This document shows positions 44,590 through 55,395 of a stretch of DNA of 64,000 bases, in pieces. Under the pieces are notes generated by a model. It was not told the DNA's origin, made no database searches, and saw nothing but the letters and a program-made list of their open reading frames with translations. The position numbers and the translations under genes were made by a program. Each line of letters begins with the position of its first letter. Positions within the stretch are counted from its first letter, which is position 1. The DNA is from Sweltsa coloradensis (Eukaryota; Arthropoda; Insecta; Plecoptera; Chloroperlidae): positions 1 through 64,000 of the forward strand of contig JAMZAV010000302.1 in the NCBI GenBank assembly GCA_024449915.1, written 5' to 3'.

Positions 44590-47500
44590 GTATTTAGCGT
44601 AGTTATATTTCATTATTCAAGTCAACACCATCAAATACAATGTTTAAATAATATTGTAACGTAATAATTTATTTTTCACCAGGTTTATGAGCAATCATGA
44701 CATAACAGGACATGTCAATTCGTTAATCTCAATTCAACGTCAAAAAAATAAAGATATGCTCAACCTTGTAGTGATATGAATCTATGATCTCTGTGTTGTG
44801 TATTACGGTTCACACCCGAATACGCCCCCGAAACTATAATAATTAACACATTATGTTCTAGGTGTAACTTAAGTTAAATGTAAGGTTGGGATGGTTGCTT
44901 TTATATGATTGCATTTACATAGCAGCCCCACTTGGGGGTTACAAATACCGCCATAGCTCTGCTTGCGAAACTTCCGAATTGAATAATTATGTCGACCTGA
45001 TTTAATTAAATTGTAACGCAAAGCCTGGCTTCAAATTTAAACTTAAATCCCACCAATAGAATTACTAGCACGCCCGAGTTCTAGCCTGAGGGTTGCGGGG
45101 TTATCATACGGGGAATTTGATTAATATTTCTTATTTTAAACTGGAATTGATTGTGATCATGAAATCTATTCTAGGCGAATTAGAAAGTAAAGTACTAACT
45201 CATCTGGCAACGTGTTTTACCTCGAATTTTACTAAACAAAACACATACTACGTGTAGGTTGTGATTTATACAATGAATATGAGTCTAAAGGATTTGTTTA
45301 GCGAAAGCTTGCAAGTAATTAATTGAATATTTACAGTGTCAATTATTCGTTGTGGGAAAATTAAAGACAAATGAGCTTAACATTGGGGGTCATCACAATC
45401 ACAATGAAGTTTATAATTATAGATGCGTGAGTGTATAGATGTATAGATGAAAGACAATATGCCTCCTGCTGGATTCGAGCTCGTGCCCCTTGGAGTCATC
45501 TACGCTTCGCATCCACGCCTAAAATGTTTGTAAGTATTTTCGTTCTACAGCTGAATGAATGTGCTGGTGTGTGCATGTGTGGTTAATATTATACATTGAT
45601 TGGTTGCATATATACCCAAGGTAGGAATAGCCTGAAATGAAATATTAGTCGGTTATGAATAGCAAGGGTCCCGATTCACACATTAAACTTAGCAAAGACT
45701 TGTGTGTCCAGACCCCAAGATTTTGTAAGAGATTTAAATTAGCCAATTAACTACGCCAAAGAAAATACATGCTTGATATATTTTTCTAATAAAAGTATTA
45801 AATTTGCACCTTAGTTGTTATTTTCACGCCTTTTTAATAATGCACAATTACAAAAAAACTATCACTGGTGCCATCACCACACACATTTAAATGTATATAT
45901 AACTTTTGTTCAACTTAATTGTAAATTAAATTTGCCTTTAATATTATATAATTACAATTCGAAAATCAAAGTCTTCTTCTCATAGCCAAAACAGATTTCA
46001 TTGCATTACTGCACATATCCAATCTGTTTGTATAAGTTTTCTAGATTATTCCAAATTCGATTTGGTATCTAACTCCAGCATTCGATGCCTGGAGGAGAAT
46101 AGAATCCAATTTTACAAAACAATCCAGTACGTCAGCTGATTCCAATCAAATAAATGTACGTATACGAGATAGGAAATTCCTCCTTACAAAACCATTTGGT
46201 TGGTTTTAAGTTACCTTCACACAAGAATGAAAGCTTTACAATCCCCCACGGAAAACAATGCATACTCGAGTTCTTATCTCTGCAATCTGATATATCCATT
46301 TCCGAACGAGTCAGTCTGAATCTAACGTCAGTCTTAGCTTCATCTCCATGAAATGTAAACGAATTTGCGCTGAAATGTGCATGGTCTAGTTTCATCCCCC
46401 ACTCCTTGTAGGAGGGTTGCGCGACAAGAAAAGTCTCCACCCCCTCTAGGGACAGTCGCGTGACCTTGACATGAGGTCGCAGCATGGGTACCAACCACAA
46501 ATTACTCACTCTCCGCGAACATTTTCTTGTACGCAAAAAATAAAATTAATTACTTTCTGTTCTTAACACGGGTTGTTCAAGTAATGTAATTGGCAATTAC
46601 TCTTGTGTAGGGTGCTGACGTTTATAACAAATTATGATTTTTTATGTTTTTACCCGCGTTTCTATTCCAAACTTTAACATCAACTAGAGATGCGACCAAT
46701 TCAAATACGTTATTTGAATAATGTGCAATAGATCTTCATTTTGCGGCAACTATTTTCAACGTGCATGCAACATGCAACCCTGAACCAATTAGTTTGTCAT
46801 TGCACTGACACACAATTCAAATGGCTACCCACAAATAATTATACTCTTCGTATATTAAATGTTAAGTCTTTGTGTAGATATTTTGTAAGATTGGTTACAT
46901 CCGCGCATCCAAATATGATAATAATTGTTTAGATTCTTGACGCGGGCTTCTTTGCTGCATGTCATGTTTCCGGTGCACAAACACTTCAAACACGCCCAGT
47001 TTGTGCTCTGGGACTGCGATTATACGAACTGGCTGCCCACGCTACCAGAATAATGTAAGCCCACGGCTTTACAGAATTGAAAATTAATTTAAAATGTATT
47101 TTGTGAAATATTTAGCGAACATGGAAAACGTATTATTGTCAGAGATTTATATCAAATTCAGCATAGCAGGTTGGTCCCTGCAGCTAAAGATTTTATTGAA
47201 TCAATCGTAGAATGATTGTGAGGGCAAAATAAGTTAGAAGGGAGATAGTATGGAATTTGGCTCAGTTTTTCTTAAATGGGTATTCACCCGCTCAATTCAA
47301 AAAATATATTTCATTCAGGCTAACTAGTAATGAATTTAGAAATTAACAGAAACATTATTGGGTCCACCATGACCCTCCAAAAAATTTCAAACTAAGTATT
47401 TTTCGAGCTATAGGTCCCATCGGCAAAAACCTCTCATAAGAAATAACATGGAGGCGATCTTTATGCCCCATGACCTTGGAGGAATTTGATCAAAAAAATA

Positions 47501-48984
47501 TCGTACATTATTGACGTACCCGGCAGCCTTTTCTGTAGATTCTCTATATTATTTTGTTTCGTAATTTGGGCAAGAGGTTTGGTCAAAATGTGCTGATTAC
47601 CAAGAAGGGGTGTGATTTAGGATATTTGTGCACAGTTTAAGGACACGATGTTATAAAGGGTAATTTGTGCTCTAGTGGAACAAAAAAGAAGCAGGTTATA
47701 GCCGATTTACAAAATTTCCCAAAACATCAATTTTCGCAAATTTCTGGATCAACCAAATTGAAAAATTCGTGTAAAATCACAGTTACAAGATATAATTTTT
47801 TTGAACTGTCATTTTAGTGTAGTATTTATAGATTATGTGGTAAAAAATAATTTTGTGTGGGTAATAGCCCCTTTAACAAAAACACACATGACTGCATGGA
47901 TTGAAGCATAAGCCTGTTTATTTAATAGGGTCGTGCACTAGTATGTAAAGGTCCTGGGTACGGGTCCCAGTCGAAGCAATTTTTACTACAATTACTATCA
48001 ATCAATAAGACACACGAATTAAAATCATTAAGAATAGGAGTGTTTAAAATCAGTTCTTCAGTACATAAACGTTTGAATGATTCCCCCATGTAACTTTTCA
48101 GAATTGACCCGACCAAATTAAATAAAAAAAGTTTGTGTATAAAAATACGTATGACTGGATTCTAGGCTTGATTATGACTTACGAAAATAATTCCTTCGTT
48201 TTCTTCTACTCCTGTAAATGTCGTAAATACACAGATGAAAAACGTTGGTGTACCACTTAGACCTATATTTACGATTGCCAGAGTTTATTAAATAACACAT
48301 TTATTTGTGTAGGAATGTCGCTGAAGCACGTGCTTCCGACAGCAATGTTCCCAGCATCATGGGTTCTGTTGTGTGTTTTTCTCATATTATCTTCGTCTTC
48401 ATTGCAACATTCCGTCCTCAATATAGATGCTTTGTGTCCCCAAGTTCACATATTATATACGCCTACGTTCATCTTACTCCGTCAAATGCAATATCTATTT
48501 TATAACTCCGTTTGAAAAGCAAATGATTGATACGATACGTAGAAAATTAAGAGCGCCATACATTTGAAGTCGGGGAGAACGAATCGCGTCTACGCTGAGT
48601 CCATTGTGAGAAAATCCATTGCTACACTCGAATCCTCTTCATACAATGTTCCCACCATATTTCACCGTCAATACCTTTAAGTATATTGTTAAACTTTTAA
48701 TATATTATATAATGTTGAGTCAAGCGATTGTTAATATAATCGATTTAATGTATAATCTTTTCAATACATTTCGTGCTGTTGAATTTAATGTATTAAGTTA
48801 CATTACTTTACTATTGCCAGAAAATACAAAAGGAATATAGTAATAAATTGTAAAAAAATAAAACTTATTTCACATAATATAATCATAATGTGATCATGGA
48901 GTTTAAATAGTACTGTCGTACTCCATGTAGTGATGTAGCCAAAAACATGACATATTTTAGTAATGGTTATTTATTTAGTATCCC
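44590..48984. other. Intergenic, no gene recognised
   Basis: AT-rich sequence without splice-supported exons. The longest frame, 46132-46536 on the minus strand (134 codons), has a mixed, non-repetitive composition, but I recognise no domain. It lies between AT-rich flanks without a clear promoter; it could be a chance frame or an old exon. Confidence 0.5.
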
Positions 48985-49865
48985 CTTGATTCAATACTCT
49001 GTAGTTAGGTCATAATCTTGAATTCCGTGACCACTTTTTCGCAAGGATGGTTTGACGATTGATTTGACTACTATGGACCATTTAGAAAAAAATGAGCCCC
49101 CATGTCCCTCCCAAAAATCCCGGCAATTTTTACTAGAGGCCAAAATCCAATATGTCTGCCGGACACACTCTTGAAAAATTAAATTTTGAACCAGAGCAAG
49201 TAGAATCATGTACAAAGACATTTTTTCGATTAAACTGACCAAAAGGATTCAGAATATGATATTAGTTTGACGCTACGACGCCATTTTGAACCAGAAATAC
49301 AAGATGGCCACCGGCGCCATTGTGACAAATTAAGTTTTGAACCAGAGCATCTAGAATCAAGTACAAATACACTTTTTCTTGTAAATAGACCACAAGGATT
49401 CAGAAATATGACGTTAATTTGACGTTACGATATCATTTCGACACATAAATCCAAAATGGCCGCCATCCAGTGTAGCAAACATGTTACGTTTGTACTTAAG
49501 CAACTACCCCTACAAGGATCTCTTGCTGTAAAGTACCATTATTTTACCATGAGATGGTATTTCAGTAAATTTTCTATTACAAATGACACCGCAACCTCGA
49601 CCCCAACGTAAATAAATACCGAATTTAAGACGTCACACATTGTCTTTCGTTGAAAATTAACGTTATTTCACCACTGTAACACTGTTTTGACTTGGTAATT
49701 TTGACAATAATGTGCCCCCCGAGAGGTGTGATCAATCTGAATTGGGGCATCCTGCCATGCTATATTCAGGATCAGACGATTATGTGCAATACCCCATTTT
49801 CTTCAGTAAAATATCCTCCAACAGGTTGCTGTTTTCATCGCTCTCTTCAACTGGCCCTAGTGCAG
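48985..49865 (+). repeat. Left inverted arm of the large-TIR element
   Basis: This arm pairs with 51853-52735. The frame 48991-49242 on the minus strand has its twin at 52507-52743 on the plus strand only because the arms are inverted copies; neither is judged a gene. Confidence 0.85.
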
Positions 49866-51217
49866 GTAGATGAGCTAGTAGAGCAGGTCGCCTGTGGTGG
49901 ACAGGGCGACAACGACCACCCACAAGTTTCCAACCATGCCCAAGTGGTGAGAGGTGGTCCTTCTTGGAAGGGTGGCGCACAAGATACACTAAGTAGTTTG
50001 CACGGAGGCAGTTTAAGCGTAGGCCTAGGCTATCTGCATATTTTGGAGGGGGAAGGATGAATGATTATGTCTTTTCAGAGTTCTCCACTTTGCTAAATGG
50101 GCTTCAGCCATGTTGGTACTCTTTATGTCGCCATATATGACATGTCGTGTGAACTGGAAGAGCTTCTCTAGTACCTCGTCCTGAAGGTCAAGTCTATCTC
50201 CGCACCTCGAGATCTGTTGTCGGGCCACAGGAATCTTTGCCATCCGGTCAAACACCGATTTCCTACTTTTGCCGTAGAAGCCGGAGTTGGCTTCACAACT
50301 TACCATGCAGTTAGCTGCACAATACAATCTGCCATCTCGTCATTTTACCAGGAACGACATCAGATTGTCTTCTGCTTCTTCTTGAAACAGAGCATTCCGT
50401 TCAGCTGCCGCGACATACATCAGTATCGACAGTGTCAATGACAACAGGCCAGTGTAGCCGGACTCTCGCAGAGCAGCGTAAATCGAAAAGATGATAGTGT
50501 CAGCCTCAGACTGGTCAAAGCTGTAGTTGCCCATTAGTTGTTTGGTTGACAAGTTGGTGCAGTAGAAACCAACAGAGTATAGACAATCATTGTATCAACC
50601 CTCTCTGAAAGGTCTGTTTGATAGTCGCATATCAGTTTTTTGCAGCGGCCTCTTGTTGCCGTCGCTATACACAGCAGCGTTTTAAATGCTCGGGCAGATG
50701 GGAAAGGGTCGCTCAATTCCATGTACCTACATATTGAGGTATGTGCCTTACCCTGTACCCATAGGTCCCATTCTCGGTGCAATATCTTTAGTTGGTCATT
50801 CACATAGATGGTACACTCAGCATCTCTATGGCCGGCAAGGATGATGGATGACACCATATGGACGTAATCCGACCACTTGTATGGGGCGCCATATTGCGTC
50901 TGTCGGTCTTGTGCTGATGGAGTTGCAATCCTCCACAGCATGCCCATGTCGATGAGAGCGGTGTAACGTTCCTGCAGATCTACTGATTGCAGAGTCTCTG
51001 AATGAGCTTGCTTTTCTGTATCTTCCTGCATGTATGTATCGTTAGAGTTGAATAGGGCCATACATTCATCGACGACACGATGTTCCAGCCACTCAGCGAG
51101 GCCCACGAGTTTACTGACATCAACCGGGTCGATTACTGACTTAAGAGCGCTCCGCTCCTTTTCATCAGCAACAGCTCTCACTTTAAGTACGTCCCCATGC
51201 TTGTCCATTTCTGTCAT
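49780..51217 (-). pseudogene. Broken gene of the large-TIR element; PIN/FEN-like nuclease suspected
   Basis: Fragments in order on the minus strand: 51217-50534 (227 codons, with LVGLAEWLEHRVVDECMAL, KWSDYVHMVSSIILAGHRD and SDPFPSARAFKTLLCIATAT), 50552-50340 (SEADTIIFSIYAALRESG), 50327-50025 (SCEANSGFYGKSRKSVFD, then DLQDEVLEKLFQFTRHVIYG) and 49989-49780 (SPLGHGWKLVGGRCRPVHH). At 50445-50416 another frame encodes VVIDTVDTDV. I recall related unnamed proteins with EADT, DTD and GCDxNSGFYGKGKKS motifs in marine invertebrates. Those motifs resemble the acidic clusters and helix-hairpin region of PIN/FEN-type nucleases. Frameshifts and a changed GCD motif (here SCE) show this copy is dead. Confidence 0.6.
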
Positions 51218-51852
51218 CTTGGCAAACGTTTACCGCTTGCTCAAAGAAAAGGGTGCATTAAGGGAGGTATTCTTACTGAATATCCAATCTGGCAAGAATC
51301 TGGTTAACTTTTCCTCTCCTGCAGCATAGGCAGAGTTACAATCTGCAACGCGCTCACCAGAGGCAGGCATGGTGGACTGAAGGCACCCACCTGTATATAG
51401 GTGGGTGAAGCTTGGTTGAATGGACAGGAGCATTGGACCGTGGACAGGAGTCAAACTCGCGTGCATGCATGCATTCCTCATCGTTTCGTAACCGTTTCGG
51501 ACCGCATTCCACGGGCTTCAACTTTTTTATTTTTTATTTATTTTTGGCCATGGCGTTATCAGCCGCTTGGACCCGGGCCACATTATTCACATTTCTGGAG
51601 TGCACCAGCTGCTGTTTTTCATTCTGGAGGTTGGAAAGCCAGCCAGACTTCATGTTGATGCCCTTGTTCATGGTTCATTCGATCCACATGACCCAGGCCA
51701 TGTTAGAGTAGGGGTTGCCTGTAATAGACTGAGTGAAGTCAGTACGAAAAAAGGCGACCTGATCAAAGAAGCGAGCTGTCAGCATCGCCCAGAAGTCAAA
51801 AAGACATCTTCCATACCTATCTTTGTACGCAACCAACCTCGGCAGCATGGCG
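51218..51852. other. Element segment between the broken gene and the right arm
   Basis: Overlapping frames occur on both strands (51230-51481 minus; 51401-51658 and 51567-51905 plus). The plus-strand frame 51567-51905 runs into the right arm. I recognise no domain; the minus-strand frame may be the 5' part of the broken gene. Confidence 0.4.
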
Positions 51853-52735
51853 CTGCACTAGGGCCAGTTGAAGAGAGCTATAGGATGATGATGAGAGCAA
51901 CCTGAAGGTAAATATTTTACTGAGAAAAGCAGGTATTCCATGGAATCGTCTGATTCCGAATAAAGTATGGCAGGATGCCTCGATTCAGACTGATCATACT
52001 TCTTGGGAGCACATTTTGGTCTTAATTACCGAGTCAAAACAGTGTTACAGTGGTAAAATAACGTTATTTTTCAACGAAAGACAATTTGTGACTTCTTAAA
52101 TTCAGTTTATATTTACGTTGTACTGTCATTTGTAATAGAAAAGTTACTGAAATACCATCTCATGGTAAAATGATGGTACTTTACAGCAAGAGATCCTTGT
52201 GTGGGTAGTTGCTTAAGTACAAACGTAACATGTTTTGTTACACTGGATGGCGGCCATTTTGGATTTATGTGTCGAAATGATATCGTAACGTCAAATTAAC
52301 GTCATATTCTGAATCCTTGTGGTCTATTTACAAGAAAAAGTGTATTTGTACTTGATTCTAGATGCTCTGGTTCAAAACTTAATTTGTCACAATGGCGCCG
52401 GTGGCCATCTTGTATTTCTGGTTCAAAATGGCGTCGTAGCGTCAAACTAATATCATATTCTGAATCCTTTTGGTCAGTTTAATCGAAAAAATGTCTTTGT
52501 ACGTACATGATTCTACTTGCTCTGGTTCAAAATTTAATTTTTCAAGAGTGTGTCCGGCAGACATATTGGATTTTGGCCTCTAGTAAAAATTGCCGGGATT
52601 TTTGGGAGGGACATGGGGGCTTATTTTTTTCTAAATGGTCCATAGTAGTCAAATCAATCGTCAAACCATCCTTGCGAAAAAGTGGTCACGGAATTCAAGA
52701 TTATGACCTAACTACTGTGTACTGGACTCAAGAAC
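51853..52735 (-). repeat. Right inverted arm of the large-TIR element
   Basis: This is the reverse complement of 48985-49865. It has substitutions and small deletions; for example, it lacks the GGGGTCGAGGTTGCGGT segment seen on the other arm. The two arms have been diverging for some time. Confidence 0.85.
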
Positions 52736-53401
52736 AGACCTGAACATAATTTCAATCTAACAATAATCTTCGTAATGGCAACAATAAGAGATTGAAGTAC
52801 GGACAAACTACACTCAGTGTTTGAATTATTGTACTGTATGTTTTAATATCAGTATCAAAAAAGATGAAAAGTTTGTCAAAAATAAAGTAAATAAAACTGA
52901 AACATAGATAAAAATAGTAAAATGGTGTCAAAATTGTTAACGAAACACAGATTTACGTTCGTAAACAAAACTGTATTTATGTTAAAATGCATGCTTGCTG
53001 TTTAGTTGCTGTGCCATTTATATAGATTTAACATTTTTCAATACTGACAAGTTTTTAAGAAATTGCACAATTAATTAATATATATAATATTTTATTTTTG
53101 GGGACATAAAAAAAATCACCATATCTATTAACCAGCATATATGAATGACACCAATATAAATAAACAGTTCCAAAAACGAAATGTACATGCTATCTTAATT
53201 TAATAAAATATATTGAACAGAAAACTGTTTATTTATAACTATCATCGTATTTTCGTTAATTATTTTGAAATTAGAGTGGTAGGTAAATTTTTCAAAACGT
53301 TTTCCCAGACATACCCCACTCACTATATTCATAATAATCGTGTTACATATGGCTCATAATTCGTTGCTTTCGGAAAATGTATTTAGTATTTTAATTAAGT
53401 T
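52736..53401. other. No gene recognised
   Basis: AT-rich sequence between the large-TIR element and the LINE tail; nothing is recognised. Confidence 0.5.
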
Positions 53402-54411
53402 ATTTATTTATTTATTTAACGTCTGTCCTATTCAGTTAACAACTGATTTACAAGGGAGGACAACTAAATAAATCTTAATACATAAATTCAGACACGATCA
53501 AGAACTATAGTTAATTAAATTTTGAAATAGTAATATTACAACAGCAATGCATAATTATACAATAATTTTGGTAACAGATTCAAATTACTACACTTTGTTT
53601 CAACATCATTTAGTTGGGTAAAGAGGGGTGTTTCCACCATTTAAATCTTGGGCATTACCGAATCAGCACCGGCCTGCCTAGCTCGGCACCTCATCTTCTT
53701 CCTCATTTTCTTGTCGGTAGCAACACCAACTCTCTCCACTTTTTCCTGTCCTCCCACCATCTTTCTCTCTCTTCAACCACTACCCACTCCTCTCCTCTCT
53801 CCTCCACATCTGCCTGTACTTGATCTTGCCATCTATCTCGAGGTCTTCCCACTCTTCTCATATCATTCCCTAGCTCAAATGCTTGTCTTGGGATTCTATT
53901 CTTCTCCATTCTTCTCATATGTCCATACCATCGTAGTCGCTCCTTTCCCATCTTGAACTTTAGGCTCTCTACTCCTACTTTCTTCCTTATCATACTACTT
54001 CGTATCTTGTCCAACTTTGTCACTCCAGCCACACTACGTATGAACTTCATCTCAGCTGCCTGTATAGCACTTTTTTTCCTTCCAGCCCATTGGCCATGTT
54101 ACAGCACCATATGTTAAAATGGGTAGATAGTACATCTTATATAGGAGCATTTTGCCTTTTTTTTTTAGGGAAATGCTCATTCCAAATTAACTTTCTGATC
54201 TTTTGGTAAAACTTTCTGCCAACCCCACTCTCAGCTTAACTTCATTCCGCACTTTTGCTTCATTAGTCACAATACTTCCTAGGTATTGGAATTCATCTTT
54301 TTCCTCCAGTTCTACTCCCTCAGTGTGATCCTATCTTTATATCTTTGAGACTTTTTGACTCTTTGCATCACTAAAACCTCACTCTTCTTAATGCTAATCT
54401 TCATTTTTTAT

Positions 54412-55120
54412 TTTTATTATTTATTCTTCTGTTCAACAATACATTTACATGGAATGTGTTACAGAAAGGGGACAAGAAACGAGCCGCAGCGACCCATACA
54501 GTAGATGTCTTGTCCCCTGGCCTTAATTCTAATTTATTTCTAATGAGTGATGATGATCGATGAGAACATTAATTAATGAATAAGTGAATGAATGAATGAA
54601 TGAATGAATGAATGAATGAATGAATGAATGAATGAATGAATGAATGAATGTATTTACATGTTGCACAAATGAGATGCGTCTCTAACTATTATTATGAATT
54701 ATATTAAATTAAATTACTAACTAAAACAGGCGACATAATCCAGTCCATATTCGAATCATTGTCCGTGTGTACATAGCGGTTCGTCATAAGATGAGTAAGT
54801 GTGTGAAATAAATAGATATGGTATTCAAATTAGGAGATGACTGATAGATGAGAGATGATTTTGTGAGATTGTTTATGATATGTGATGTTTATGAGAAATG
54901 AGTTTTAACTGCCGATTTGAAGTGTGTTGCGGAATCACATTGTCGGCGTATGCTGTGAGGCAATGAATTCCATGTTGTAGCGGATCTGTGGAAGAATGAT
55001 TTTTGATAGGCTGCGTGCGACAGGTTGGAGGTCTTAGATAGACGCCCTGTCTATTGCCTCTTCCCAGGTGGACGTACCTGTACTCCACTTCCAGCCGTTT
55101 TAGTGGGTCCAGGTCTATTG
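54412..55120 (-). mobile_element. LINE B fragment inserted into LINE A
   Basis: The minus strand at about 55015-54899 encodes AAYQKSFFHRSATTWNSLPH, then SIRRQCDSATHFKSAVKTHF and a stop. This is the characteristic C-terminus of Jockey/CR1-type LINE proteins. A ~485-bp 3' UTR with a GAAT microsatellite and a T/A-rich tail follows. The junctions suggest a short target duplication (AATGA, minus strand). It has the same orientation as LINE A and is 5'-truncated. Confidence 0.75.
54585..54650. repeat. GAAT microsatellite
   Basis: About 16 uninterrupted GAAT units within the 3' UTR of LINE B. Confidence 0.95.
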
Positions 55121-55395
55121 TCCAGGTCTCTCATTCCAAATTCTTCTGTCACCTTATTCCATTTATCTACCTTCTGTTGCACTTCTTCACCATTGTCTCC
55201 AAATTCCACAATATCGCCTGCATATATCATTGTTCTGGTATCTTGATCTTTTACTTCTTCTTCTGTTACCTCTCTTGGGTGTACCCTGCGCAGCATTTCA
55301 TCCATTACAACGTCGAATAGTTTTGGTGATAGTACGCTCCCTTGTCGTAGTCCTATATCAAATTGAATATTAAATGATATTAATTAATAGCCTCC

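Larger units (their letters stand above)
48985..52735 (-). mobile_element. DNA-transposon-like element with ~880-bp inverted arms and a broken gene
   Basis: The left arm 48985-49865 and right arm 51853-52735 are reverse complements at roughly 85-90% identity. They enclose ~2 kb that encodes minus-strand protein fragments. The arm's inner part contains the 3' end of the coding region (ALGPVEES). Each arm has an internal ~115-130-bp duplication (TTTTGAACCAGAGCA... blocks) and several ATGGCCGCC or GGCGCCAT motifs. No clear target duplication is seen. The gene is not a recognisable DDE transposase. Confidence 0.8.
53703..55390 (-). pseudogene. Reverse transcriptase of LINE A (split, inactive)
   Basis: The upstream part reads IGLRQGSVLSPKLFDVVMDE, then TMIYAGDIVEFGDN, with the catalytic YADD box changed to YAGD. 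The frame breaks at EEFGM, where LINE B lies. It resumes near 54408 with MKISIKKSEVLVMQRVKKSQ. The C-terminal part at 54050-53703 has KERLRWYGHMRRMEKNRIPR and GRPRDRWQDQV, the usual C-terminal motif of many invertebrate LINEs. At least one more frame break lies between these. It cannot encode a working enzyme. Confidence 0.85.
53402..55395 (-). mobile_element. 5'-truncated LINE (LINE A), interrupted by LINE B
   Basis: On the minus strand the order is a reverse transcriptase palm segment (about 55395-55121), an inserted LINE B (about 55120-54412), the rest of the RT region and its C-terminal tail (54411-53703), a 3' UTR, and an AAATA-type tail at about 53402-53425. The 3' UTR matches the fragment at 25027-25140. 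The 5' part of the element, including any endonuclease, is absent. Confidence 0.85.

Noticed and set aside
46132..46536. 134-codon minus-strand frame
   Set aside because: No recognised domain, no splice or promoter support, and the region is otherwise non-coding; kept only as a note.
48301..48330. Alternative last OBP exon after TTTGTGTAG at 48312
   Set aside because: It would give only ECR and a stop; the exon at 44298 gives the family-typical YFLI end, is nearer and has a better acceptor.
48991..52743. Matching frames at 48991-49242 (minus) and 52507-52743 (plus) as a conserved gene pair
   Set aside because: They are the two inverted arms of one element, so the match says nothing about coding.
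53614..53956. Plus-strand Ser/Pro-rich frames
   Set aside because: They are antisense to the LINE A C-terminal coding region.
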